DNA from: Panicum virgatum | Lineage: Eukaryota; Streptophyta; Magnoliopsida; Poales; Poaceae | Assembly (NCBI RefSeq): GCF_016808335.1 | Contig: NC_053143.1 | Location: 51,429,441-51,493,440, forward strand | DNA: 64,000 nucleotides | Direction: 5' to 3' | Shown here: in pieces, positions 33,335-44,018 of the stretch | Layout: every line of letters begins with the position of its first letter | Position numbering within the stretch: the first letter of the stretch is position 1 | Position numbers and translations under genes: made by a program | Notes under the pieces: model-generated | What the model saw: only the letters and a program-made list of their open reading frames with translations | Database searches by the model: none | Told to the model about the DNA's origin: nothing

Positions 33335-36300
33335 TGTAACAATCCAAAAATTTGGATTCAAATTAAGAAATTTCCTTACACGTGGACCCCACCTGTCATA
33401 CACCCACCTCCCATCTTCCTGTGCTGCACGTCGCAGTAATGGCGCCGACGCCTCCCGAAGCCTCCCGTCGCTGTGTCGTTGCCGTCGTGGAGGCCGATCC
33501 CGGTTTTCCGGCCGTCGAGCGACTCCAAGTCGACCGCGCTCATCTCCTGAGCTCGCCACCTGCCCCGCTCCCTCCTGCGTCTCGCTCTCCTCACCTTCTC
33601 CTTCCTCAGTTTCGCCATGGGTGACGCATGAAGCTCCTCGCGCTCGCCAGCCCGAATCGCGAGTTTCCCTCCATGAATCCCAAATCCACTTGAACCGAAG
33701 CTCGTCTATCTTCCTAGCCTCCTCCTCGACCTCTCCTTCGCGAGCCCCCTCGACCAGAGCACCGGGAATCCTTGGTTTCGCGGCCGTCGGTCACCAGTGA
33801 GCCCGAGATCCACCTCAACGCCGACCACCCACCTCCGGCCGTGGTTTTCTTCGTCCAGTAGCTCAAATCGAACCTAGGTGAGGTGCTCTTGCTCGTGCGC
33901 CTCTTTTTCCTTCGTTTCTTGCTTCACCGACGCCGGAACGCGGCCATGCCGCCGCCGGCCGACCCGCCTACCGCCGCCGCACGGCGCGGGCTGCGCTCAG
34001 GCCGCCCCACGCCCAGCATGCGCGCGCACCGAGGCCGCCCAACCCCGCTAACGCTCTCACCGCGCCGCTCCGCCGCCGCCTGGCCTCGCCGCCGTCGGCC
34101 CGAGCCGCGCCGCCGTCTCCTCTGCCTCGCGCCGCCGCTAGGGCACTGGAGCCGCTGGCCACCCCGCCGCCCTGGGTCGCGCGCGCGGGCCCCACCCCGC
34201 GTTGCTGCTGCGCCGCCGCGCGGGCCGCCGCCGGTCGCCGCCGCCGCAGGCCGCTTGGCCCTGCGCCTGGGCGCCGCCACGCGCTGCGGTTCGCGTGGCT
34301 GAGTGGGGAAGAAACCCCTCCCACTGACCAGTGGGACCCGCTGGTCAGTGGGGTAAGGGGGGGATTTTATTTATCTTGTGTTTATTTCGACTGTAAATTG
34401 TAAATTCCATATAAATTCAAGGAAAAATGCGAAAAATATGAAATAAATTTTGTTGGATTTGTTAGAGTAAGATCTATAGAGGAAAAATATCCACAGTGGC
34501 AAAATGACCTTTTTACCCCTGCAATAATTTAGATTGTGTTTAGTCTTGCTTAATTAATTTCTATAGATCTGTTAATCTAAAAATTATGAAAATTTTGCAG
34601 TAGCTTACTTTAAGCATGGGTGATCCACCATAAAATTTTCATACTCATAGGACCTAATTTAGTATATGAATATAATATGCAACCAAACTTAAATATGTGT
34701 ATAGGTATAATAGTATTTATTTCACATGCAAATTTTTATACAAATTATAAGAGGCAAATAATATTGTCTTTGCTAGTCATATTTTATTTTATAGTGAATC
34801 ATGTTCTAATTGATAATTTGGCCTTTAATTATTTCTAGCACTAGGGTTAAAGTTAGTTATCACCATACTTGCATCCTTTTGAGTAAAATTGTTAAATTGT
34901 TTAATGCTTATCATCTAATGGCAGAGTCATGTTGGCATTTACTCGTTGTATCATATGCATGACAGTTACTCATTGTTTCATATGCATACATATAGAATCC
35001 GCGACCGAGGAAGTCGTATACGAGGTGATCGCGGAGCCGCAGGAGCAGACGGAGCCAGTTCCGCAGGAGTTTCGTGACGACCCGGCCCAAGGCCCAGTGG
35101 ACACTAACTCTGAGCAGCAGCCCGCAGGCAAGCCCCGGTGCACATCCTTTTAATTCAAACTATGACACCTATATTATGTTTCTATTACTTGTGCATTAGG
35201 TTCAGGAATTATTTGAAACCCTAGTTGCATGATCCCTAGGTCTCCTCGAGTTATACTAATATGTAGAGGACGATAGAAATGCTATGCTTAATACAACTCG
35301 GTAGAAGACGAGTGATTTCGGGTCACTCGCGAGGTATAGGATATCTCGTTATTTTGAGTATATGGAATATTGGAATAGGTTGGATAAGGAAAAGAAAATG
35401 GAGACCGGGCGGGAAAAGGCTAGCCCGCCTGTGTCGGTTAAGGACCGTTCGTTGCCTGGCCCTGTGATCGAGTTTGAATTGTACTAACTGCATGCCGGGA
35501 GTAGGAGGTAGTCGAAACCGGTAAGCCGAGTACTGCCTTGCTTCGAAAGTACAGGAACCCGCACCCAACTCCTGGGGCGAGTCGAGTAGTCGCGGAGAAT
35601 TGGGATGCAGATGTTTACTTTTGGTGGTCTCACGTTGAGCTCGGCTGACCATATGTCGTTGGGCTGGTTCCTGTAGTTCGAGGCGGGGAGGGGAATGGTT
35701 GGCATGTATAGTCCGACGGGGCAAATACGTGCCGTGTTGGTTAGGTCCACCTTGCAAGGTTAAATCGGATCGATCCGCCGTACGTCGCATCTCGGATATG
35801 AGCACCTTGATCACGGCACCACATCGTAGTGATGCTATATGGATTTTAAGTGATGATTAGTAGAGTCTACCAGAAATTATTACTCCATGTTGTTATGATT
35901 GCTTAGCAGGTGCAAATAATAGTTAATGATTTATGAATATATAATTTGGAGCTAAAAGAGGGAAAATAAGGACTCATTTCTAGAACTTTTTCTGCAAAAG
36001 TAACCAACAGCCAAAAGCCTTGCATGTCTAGTTACGTGGGCTAAGTTATATCCACTGGTCGGGTAAGCCTTGCGGAGTATTAGTATACTCAGGGTTGTGG
36101 CTCAAACTATTTCAGGTCCGGATGAGATCAACTTCTGTCCTTGTTGTGCTAAGTTTATCCAGTTTGGAGCGGATGGTTGGGAGGTGGCCGGACCAGATGT
36201 TTAGCCTTGCTAGTTACCAAATCACACACCCGTGGGCTGAGTGTGTGATTCGATACTGCGTATCATGTATTATAGACGTCAAGTTTACTATATCGGACTT

Positions 36301-36577
36301 TGTTTTAAAGTAATGTTGCTCCTGTATTTTAATTATGTAATTAAACCAGGTTGTAGAACTTAATGTACGCTACTCGGTATTGTAATCGTATTTTTATGTA
36401 CTCGTCATGTTTGTACTGCCTGCGCTCACCTTCGCGTGGGACTACTGGTGTTTGTTTCGATCGGAATGTCGGTTTCGAAAGGACTGTCAAATTAAACCGT
36501 TAAGCCAAATGTGCCTGATGTGTTCAAATGATGGCCATTTAGCTTAATTTGAGTTTTAATTTGGCGGTTCTGTCACA
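33335..36577 (+). repeat. 3' LTR of the Tekay element
   Basis: Copy of 22647-25889 at a constant offset of 10688 with no net indels. Confidence 0.93.
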
Positions 36578-37153
36578 ATATAGATAAGCTACAGTCAACA
36601 ATGTACTGTCACTAATTCCATTTTTAACCATGAATTGTGAACTGACCAATAAAGTTGTTTCTTATTCCCTCCGTCCCGAAAAGTCTGTTATTTTAGCCGT
36701 TAAAATTTGTTACACAAAAGTGTTTGTTTAGCTTGTAGTAAAATCCATCTAATTAAAGCAAATGTCAAGTAATGAGAAAAAATGTATAGAAAACTAAATA
36801 AATAACATGGTTTTCAATCATAATTGCTACAGTAAAGGAGCAACAAGGTTATTTCTTATGAGGAGTAAGGCTAATCCTAATGGATAGTTTCATTTTGTTG
36901 TTTCCAAGCCACATCACCAAAATACAAATGAAACCGTAGATGAAACTTACTCCACGATGTATCGTTTCATGTTTGCTACTCCCTCTGTTTTTATTTACAT
37001 GTCGTATTAGGTTTAGGCATAGTTTGATATGTCAGTCTCCTAAATTATAATTTGACCATTTATTTATTTTATATTATAATTGTTAGGATTATAAATTTAG
37101 AATTATTGGATAGTACATTTGATTACAAATCTATCCATATCAAGTTTGTCCCA

Positions 37154-38334
37154 TCTCTATACTTCTAAACGCGGCCCAAGCTCGGTCACGGCATCGCGCC
37201 ACGTCGCCTGCAATTCCCGGCCGTCGGATCGGCCGGGCGGACGGCCTAGATCTTGTGTTTCCCAGTCATTTTGCAAAAAAGTCCTCGAACTTAGGTCATT
37301 TTGCAAAAATAACCTCGACATTTTGCAAAAAAGTCCTCGAACTTAGGACATTTTGCAAAAAAGTTCCCGGTCATTTTGCAAAAAAGTCCTCGAACTTAGG
37401 CCACTTTGCAAAAAAGCCCTCGACATTTTGCAAAAAAGTCCTCGAACTTAGGCCATTTTGCAAAAAAGTCCTCGAACTTCCTTGGAATACCAGATCTTGC
37501 GTTTCCCAGTCATTTCGAAAAAAAGTCCTCGAACTTAGGACATTTTGCAAAAAAAAAATCCCCTAACTTCCTTGGAATACAACCCGCCGTCTTTTTCCTC
37601 TCTCAAGAATTTTCTTCGAAATACCCTCAAATATTACTTAAATTACGTAACAATCCGTTTCATTCATTACTTCTACACTAGCGACACTATACATACAATT
37701 CGACTACCAAGACACATTCGAACCAAAACGTGTCCAACATAAAATTTGCTTAACATTTCAAAATATACAACTTTATTACAGAGCATATTTTTAAACTCAA
37801 AACACTTCCACAATTCATTCACACCAATGCTTATATGAAATCCATTCTACCTATGATTCGGACACTGAAATATTTTTATGTCAAAAAGTTTTGAATACAA
37901 AAAATCACTCAAAATTTGAAAATCTAAATCCCTGCTACACAACAAAATTTTAAATTAAAAAATATTTTCATAATTCGTTCACATAAATATTTACCCCTAA
38001 TTTCTTTAAAAAAAATACCATCACGTGTCTACAGATTGCTAACTTTCATGATTCTAGCTTGAACTCTCCCGTTTTCGCATTTATATTAAGCTTCCAGCTT
38101 AAGAAAAAATGTACAAATCTTTCTTTTTACAATTACAACATAAATTCTATTTACAAAATTCCCAAACCTACAACTAAGATCTCCGGGACTCCATCATCGC
38201 TTTCTTTGTCCACTTAATCCCCACCTCCATGTCAATTGTATAATCCTCTAGACATAGCCTACGCTAATACTACTCACAGGTCATCTACTGTACCAGTCCA
38301 AGCTGGCGCGCCAAAGGCGCGCCCCAGTTTCTAG
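37154..38334 (+). mobile_element. Non-autonomous Helitron with internal minisatellite, 1181 bp
   Basis: The 5' end TCTCTATACTTCTAAACGC follows an A (37153). The 3' end has a hairpin GGCGCGCC-AAA-GGCGCGCC (38305-38323), 7 nt, then CTAG (38331-38334) followed by T, so insertion was between A and T as expected for Helitrons. There is no Rep/helicase gene. The 3' half after the minisatellite is AT-rich and unassigned. Confidence 0.8.
37262..37560 (+). repeat. Minisatellite inside the Helitron
   Basis: About 9-10 imperfect copies of a 27-30 bp unit CATTTTGCAAAAAAGTCCTC followed by GAACTTAGG. A higher-order repeat begins with AGATCTTGYGTTTCCCAGTC at about 37250 and about 37493. Confidence 0.85.
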
Positions 38335-38696
38335 TAATAGTTAAAGTTGTCGACCAAATTATTGGTAAAAAATTGTAAAGTTTGAAAGGATCTGGAGGGA
38401 GTATTTGAAATTTTCTAAAATAACTATCTTTCGGGGCGGAGGGAGTATATTAAATTAGCAGTCATGCTTGTCCCATCCCAAGCTAGTGTGTAGTTGAGGG
38501 ATTTTTCCTCTAGTTGAATGTCAACGAAGTTATGATATTTCCGGGTTTTCCTGTACTGAACAGAAAACGCGTTTTCGCGATCGGTCCGAGATTCCGTTTT
38601 GATAAACTTCATCGAAAGTAATTAAACGCGCACCAAATTGCAGTGAAAAAGGAAAATCCCACCGGCCGGAATTTTGACAGGGTGTTAGGAGCTGAC

Positions 38697-39008
38697 CTTA
38701 CTGTCGTCGTCGTCGTCGTCGTGGTGTTCGTCTTGCTCCACCTCGCCCTGGATGCGGTAGTACTCCAGCTCGCCGAGGAGGTCCTCGGCACGGTCCGCCT
38801 TGTGCTCGGCTTCTTCCCTGAGGTGCCGAACCAGCTCCGGGTTCTGGATCTCCCTCTCCTGAGCCTCCGTGAGCACCGAGTGGAGATCTCGGTAGGCAGC
38901 AACGAGTCGCTCCACCACCTCGACCCGTAAACCGACGCTGGAGGCCCATAGCGGCAGCTTGTAGTCGTCGTCGACGGCTCCGATGCGTGGAACAATCGCC
39001 TTATCCAT
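38697..39008 (-). CDS. CC-NB-LRR immune receptor 1, exon 1 (N-terminal coiled-coil part)
   Basis: 104 codons from ATG 39008 to the donor AAG|gtcagc at 38697/38696, phase 0. The helical region with VERLVAAYRDLHSVLTEAQE and LVRHLREEAEHKADRAEDLL ends in LGELEYYRIQ, the usual end of the coiled-coil exon in grass RGA-type NLRs; NLR 2 has LDELEYYDIK at the same place. An Asp run follows from a GAC repeat. The donor is a plausible AAG|GT but has C at +3. An alternative gtaagg 6 nt earlier would change phase and not fit exon 2. Exon 1 is separated from exon 2 by 16.2 kb of inserted elements. Whether the intron is still spliced is unknown. Confidence 0.7.
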
Positions 39009-39420
39009 CTCACGACGCTGGGATCAGGGACGACGGGGACAACAACTACTCTCTCCCCATCCACTCCGCCCATTGTCAGGTCAAATGCGGCCGACAGCAC
39101 TCTCGCCCCTTCCGCACCAAATTATTAGTTGTTTTGGCTAGTGGCAACCATCCCAAATTCAGTCTGTTCGGCAGCTTCAGCAGCCTCCAGTCCAACAGTG
39201 TTTTCTTCTCACACCGCTTCAGCACCAGCTTCCAGCCAACCAATAGTATTTTTCTCTCACACCACTCCAACCACCAGCTCCAGCTCCAGTCCAGCGAACA
39301 GAGTGATTGTTAGTTATTTTGACCAGTGGCGAATTTAGAATTGAAAATTATGGTGGTCCAACAAGACAATATTTTTAAATATCACATTCTTACATTAAAA
39401 CATCCCGGTTTCTAGCACAC
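39009..39420. other. 5' flank of NLR gene 1 with a probable small hAT-type MITE
   Basis: Upstream region of NLR 1. A segment at about 39162-39301 is bordered by CTGTTCGGCAGCTTC and CCAGTCCAGCGAACAG, inverted CTGTTCG ends typical of a grass hAT-type MITE. A clean 8-bp duplication was not found. Confidence 0.4.
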
Positions 39421-41328
39421 GCACCCCCCGCGCCGCTCGCGTTGCTCCCGAGGGGGGCGACCCGAGCAGACCGGCGCCGCCAGCCCTAGCCCCCTCGCCT
39501 CCCTTCCTACACCTCGCCGCCGCCAGAGGGCCTCCGTGCGGAGGTCCGCCGGGCTCAAGGACGGCGGTGGCGGAGGCCTTCCCCCACACGCAGGGTGCTC
39601 CTAGTTCAACGACGACATGGAGGCGGTGGTGGCGGGCCGGGGCTGCAGATCCGACATCCTGGGGGGCCGGATCTCCACAGATCGGCGCCACCCGCGTGGA
39701 GGACGCTCCCATCAAGGAACCGACGCGCATGGAGGACGCCCCCATGGCCCCGCCCCGCCAGGGTGTCCGCATACAAGCAACCCGCTCGACGAGCTCTACA
39801 GCCTCAACCACCATCCAACGTGCGACGGCTGCAGCTGCACCCCCCTCGTGCACGCTATCGCCTCGCCGTCGCCGCACACATGGGCGCCGCCGACACCGAC
39901 TGCGGCCCCTGCCACGGGGGCGCTATACCCGCAGCTACACGGCGACGCCGGCGCATGTGCGAGCTGCAATGGAGCTCGATCTGAAAGAGGTGGCAGCCGA
40001 CGTAGCTATGCGGCTGCCTCGTGCAGCTGCCGCGTCAAGACCTTTCTTTGTAGACTTGTGTGGGAACTGATCGGCCATGAATCTGCGCTCCCCCTCCGAT
40101 ATCACTCCTCCCGTAGATCTGCAGCTTCTCCAGGTGAAAACCATGATCCAGCTCTGCTAAATCGAGCAATGTGGTGTCTTGACGTCAAGTCCTTGTTGGA
40201 GACATTGTCTCGGAGAAGAACATCTTGAATTTGCACATGGTGTGGTGTTCTGGTTGCTGGTATGATTAGTGTGGTTGTGTTATTCGTGGTTAAGCCGCAT
40301 TTTCATCTTTGTGCTAGGATATGGTGTTGTTACTTGAGGTTACGCCACAATTTGCCCTTGTGCTAGGGTGTGTTGTATGAGACCTAGTTTAGCTAGGCAG
40401 GTTATCAGGGTTTTAGCTTGGTTTTCCAAAATTAACCGAGCAAGGATTTTGTCTCATTTTCCCAAAAACGAGGCCTTTGATCTGTGGTCTGCCACACCTT
40501 TTGAATACAATTCAGGTGGGGATGCTCCCCCTGACCATTCAAAAAAAGAGTATAACATCCCATGTTCCTATTTCCTACCCATCTAGAAATAGATACAAAC
40601 AAATTTATTTGTAATAAATAGATGCAAACAATTGCAAATTTGTGGCCGTGGACCACCCGGTCCACGGTCCACCCTTTGGATTCACACATGATTTGATTTT
40701 TCTAGGTGCATAGTTTTTTCTAGCGTTGGCAGCTCCTAGCGGGCCACACCCGGCTCATGACGAAGGTGGCAGGCGGCCGCCGCTGCAGGATGCGTGCCTG
40801 GCGGGGCCTTTCGACCTTGCCCGATTTGTTCTAGGGCAGTGAATGCGGGCGGTCAGCCGCCAGACGGTTCTGCAGTGGATGCAGCTCCGCTTGGCCAGTT
40901 TCGGCATCCGGCGAGGGCCGTTGATTGGGATCATTGGCAGGTCTCTTGGGCGAAGACTCTACTTGGTCTCTGTATGGTCGACAACGGCGGTGGTTTTGTG
41001 CATCGCTCTCCTTCCTGAAGGCGTCGTTTGAAGGATCTTGCCGACTCCTTGAGATGAAAATCTTTGAACTACCTGGCTGGTTCAGGCGGCGACTGCATCT
41101 TGATGTTGCTTCCCCCTTGGGGGCGTTGCCGGTCATGGAGATATTGAACCCTGCGGTGTCGTGGTTGGGATCGTGTTTACTGTGATGTTGTTCAAGCTTG
41201 AGGTTGCAGTTAGGATCAACTCAGTGCGGTTACTATGTGACAGGAGGATCAAGCTATGGTCAGTCGGCTCATGCAGAACGATTCTGTCATTAACTGTTTC
41301 TAAGTAAAGGGAGGTGAAGAATTGGTGC
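39421..41328 (+). other. Repeat-derived region, GC-rich block followed by LINE-UTR-like sequence
   Basis: 39430-40230 is GC-rich with overlapping frames in all phases and no recognisable domain. 40240-40580 and 40700-41300 resemble untranslated parts of grass LINE-type repeats (GGTTTTCCAAAATTAACCGAGCAAGG; long T/G-rich leaders). No gene is supported. Confidence 0.3.
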
Positions 41329-41336
41329 TGCGTGAG

Positions 41337-41886
41337 TAAGGCTGGCTATCGAGCTGGCTTGGCTCGGCTCGGCTCGGCTCAGCTCGAGCTGGCTCGTTAT
41401 GATAATGAGCTGGCTCGGCTCGGCTCATTACTAAGCCGAGCTAAAAGGCAAGCTCGGCTCGGCTTGTTTTCTGGCTCGAGCTGGCTCATTTGGCTCGCGA
41501 GCCAGCTCGAAATATAACCGTTAGCTACTAGAGTGGGCCACCAGCTAGCAAAGTGCATGTATGAATATGTGCAGATATATAAATTTTAAGTACTATGCGA
41601 CAGCCACTAAGCAAAGTAGCCAAATATTAAGTGTCCAACGTACATATAACATGCATTATGCATAGCCAATATATATGAGCATAAAAGAATAAAAGATTAA
41701 ACTTCAAGTCCAAATGAGCGGCTCATTTTTGGCTCGCTCGCAAGCCGGCTCGAGCTAGCTCAATAACACACCGAGCTAAAACCTTGGCTCGGCTCATTAA
41801 TATTTTTCAACGAGTCAAGCCGATCCGAGCCACTAATGAGCCGAGCCGAGCGAGCTAACGAGCCACGAGTTTTTTGTCCAGCCTTG
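41337..41886. mobile_element. Non-autonomous hAT-type element with GGCTCGGCTC arrays, 550 bp
   Basis: A perfect 8-bp duplication TGCGTGAG flanks it (41329-41336 and 41887-41894). The inverted ends are TAAGGCTGG and CCAGCCTTG. Both subterminal regions are arrays of GGCTCGGCTC/GAGCCGAGCC-type repeats in opposite orientation, so the element could fold into a long hairpin. Confidence 0.85.
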
Positions 41887-42370
41887 TGCGTGAGGACTTA
41901 TCCAGTTTGAAGCTAGGACATGGACATGGAAGAAAATCGAAGCTTAGCTTGTTGTTTGGAGTTTCTCACGTAGTCTTTAGCTTGTTGTTTGGAGTTTCTC
42001 TATGTGATGCTTGTCCAGCTATGTGGCTAGATTTGTTCTTTTGTGGTTGTAGACATTCACTTGTGAATGTTCAAGATCGGATATTTTTCTTAATCTATTT
42101 TTTTACGTATCTAGATACATATTATGTCTAGATGTATTGAAAAATCTGTGTATCTATAAAAGTCAAAATTACTAATAATTTAGAACGGAATGAATATTTC
42201 ACACTCATATCATGGCAGTCGTTTTACTACAAAAGACAAGTAAAACATTTTTTTTGTAATATTGTTAAAACACTCTTTGAAAGGAATGAGTATATATGGT
42301 AATGCTATTCTACGTCTCAGGTGTAGAATATTATTCTACACCCACCTTCTATTATTAGCAAAAAATGATC

Positions 42371-43464
42371 CACTACTACAAAAGTGATTTATAGAAACGC
42401 CCTATTTTTTCCAGGTACGGGTCAAAAGGTAACCCGATATAAAAAATAGAGCTACTATATCAGTTGACCCACCCCTGAAAATATATTTGTAGGGTCCGGT
42501 GATGGTGTCACTCGTCCCTGGTAGCCAGCATCCATGCCCCTAGAAATTTTTAGGGATGGGTGATGGCATCACCTGCCCCCTAAAGTTGCATTTCTAGGGC
42601 GGATGGTGGCGTCACGCGCCCCCAATAAATGATTTTCAGAGGCAGGTGATGGCATGACCCGCCCTACAAATGGTCTCATGTAAAAAATCATAATTTTTCA
42701 TATGCTCTCAGATGAAGACAATTTTTATACCAAAATTTCGAAGTTGTAGTGGTAAGATCTTAAATTTTATCGTTTATACATTATTCTTTTAAGACCATTA
42801 AGTATCACAAGATCATTTACTAGTTGTGCCCTACATATGACTATGACTACATATTATCTCATACAACTCAAGTTATATTTTCTAGTTTCCACAATCTTAA
42901 TCTTTATATGCACTCAAATATATTTAGTGTATTTTTTCTATATCTATATTTTACCATAACCAATGTAGAAGTTTCAATTTTTTATTTGTTCTACTATATT
43001 TAAAATTTAAATAAAATTTTGAAGTAAAATAAAAAAATATTTTTAGGGGCAGGTGATGGCATCACACGCCCCTACAAATCAATTTCAGAGTTGATATATA
43101 AGAATAACATATTTCACAGAGTCGTAAATGACTGTTGTGTAGTGTGGTGGAGAAGAGGGTACGCACGAGGAGGTAAGCGGTTCGAACCCCTGTTTACGCA
43201 AATGTGCATATTTCGTAAAAAAAATTGTACCTCGTAGTAGAGGGGTTTGTGGTGGTGGCTGGGATATTTTTTCTTTTGCTATTTTCAAGCTTTTTTATTT
43301 ATTTTTATTTTTTGAAACTTGATTTTTAGGGATAGATGATGTCATGAGCCGTCCTTACAAATGCATTTATAGGGACATGTACATTATCCGTCCCTACAAA
43401 TTCGATTTAGCCGCTCCTTAAAATATATTATTATCCACCTCTCAAATCATTTTATGTAGTAGTG
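42371..43464. mobile_element. Small CACTA-type element with tRNA-like segment
   Basis: The ends are CACTACTACAAAAGTGATTT and the inverted AAATCATTTTATGTAGTAGTG. The flanks ATC/ATT give an imperfect 3-bp duplication. Internal repeats GGGCRGGTGATGGCATCACC recur at 42490-42680 and 43045-43075. A tRNA-like segment (43120-43205) contains a perfect B-box GGTTCGAACCC (43181-43191). No transposase gene is present. Confidence 0.7.
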
Positions 43465-44010
43465 ATTGTCAAAATATTGTACTAAATTTATCAAGTTTTA
43501 TTTAGTAATAGCTCGAAGGCCAAAAATTTATTCAGTAATTAGGCTCAATTTAACTGTTGGTGCAGAATAAACTGCTTAGTTTACTCTAGATTTGGCGCTA
43601 AATATTTCTAACATTTGAAAAATATAACCATTAAAAAATTTTAATGTATTTTTTAACATAGGGAATCACTCATAAAAGTTGAACTTAAAATTCAATTTGT
43701 ACACAGAGCAACCAAAATGAAAAATTGTGGGGTGTGGGGCGGGGAGTCAATTGAGCCTAAATTTTTCTCAGTTTAAGCGGACATAGTGGATTGGTGAGAG
43801 CAGTAAAATAGACTTTTCCAATGATATTCAGGAATCACGCACGGCGGTGAAAATTTGTTCAGTAATTATTGTAAATTTTCAGTAATGACTACAGCTTATT
43901 GTTAATGAACTAATTACTTACCAAATTGACCATGAATTACAGAAGCATCTCTTCCAAGAGCTTCTCCAAATTATACTAGCCAGATCTCATTTAGCTAGTT
44001 AGCTAGTTAT
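43465..44010. other. Intergenic, nothing recognised
   Basis: AT-rich sequence without coding potential or element ends that I can identify. Confidence 0.35.
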
Positions 44011-44018
44011 TTAGCTAT

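Larger units (their letters stand above)
22647..36577 (+). mobile_element. Complete Tekay-type Ty3/Gypsy chromovirus in NLR 1 intron
   Basis: Two LTRs of 3243 bp each (22647-25889 and 33335-36577) begin TGTAACAATCC and end TCTGTCACA. The 5-bp target-site duplication is ATATA at 22642-22646 and 36578-36582. The primer-binding site TGGTATCAGAGCC is at about 25892-25904 (initiator tRNA-Met) and the polypurine tract AGGGGGAAGGA is just before 33335. The internal region has a structured leader, an extra ORF (26996-28081) and an intact gag-pol ORF with domain order PR-RT-RH-INT and a C-terminal chromodomain, which places it in the Tekay/Del chromoviruses. By eye I found only two LTR differences (22963 A against 33651 C; 23407 C against 34095 T), indicating a very recent insertion. 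It is antisense to the NLR gene. Confidence 0.93.
36979..38401. mobile_element. Stowaway-like MITE B (inner), interrupted by a Helitron
   Basis: The ends are CTCCCTCTGTTTTTATTTAC and the inverted GGATCTGGAGGGAG, with TA on both sides (36977-36978, 38402-38403). Confidence 0.6.
36665..38445. mobile_element. Stowaway-like MITE A (outer), interrupted
   Basis: The ends are TTCCCTCCGTCCCGAAAAG and CTTTCGGGGCGGAGGGAG with TA duplications (36663-36664, 38446-38447). It is enlarged by nested insertions: a piece of another MITE around 36860-36970, MITE B (36979-38401) and a Helitron within B. Confidence 0.7.

Noticed and set aside
37262..37560. CRISPR-like array
   Set aside because: Units are directly tandem without unique spacers, in a plant Helitron; it is a minisatellite.
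39567..40228. Three overlapping plus-strand ORFs of 129-203 codons
   Set aside because: GC-rich repeat-derived sequence open in all phases, with no splice-consistent model or recognisable domain.
43120..43205. Functional tRNA gene
   Set aside because: A B-box is present, but no convincing cloverleaf or acceptor stem was found, and it lies inside a CACTA derivative.
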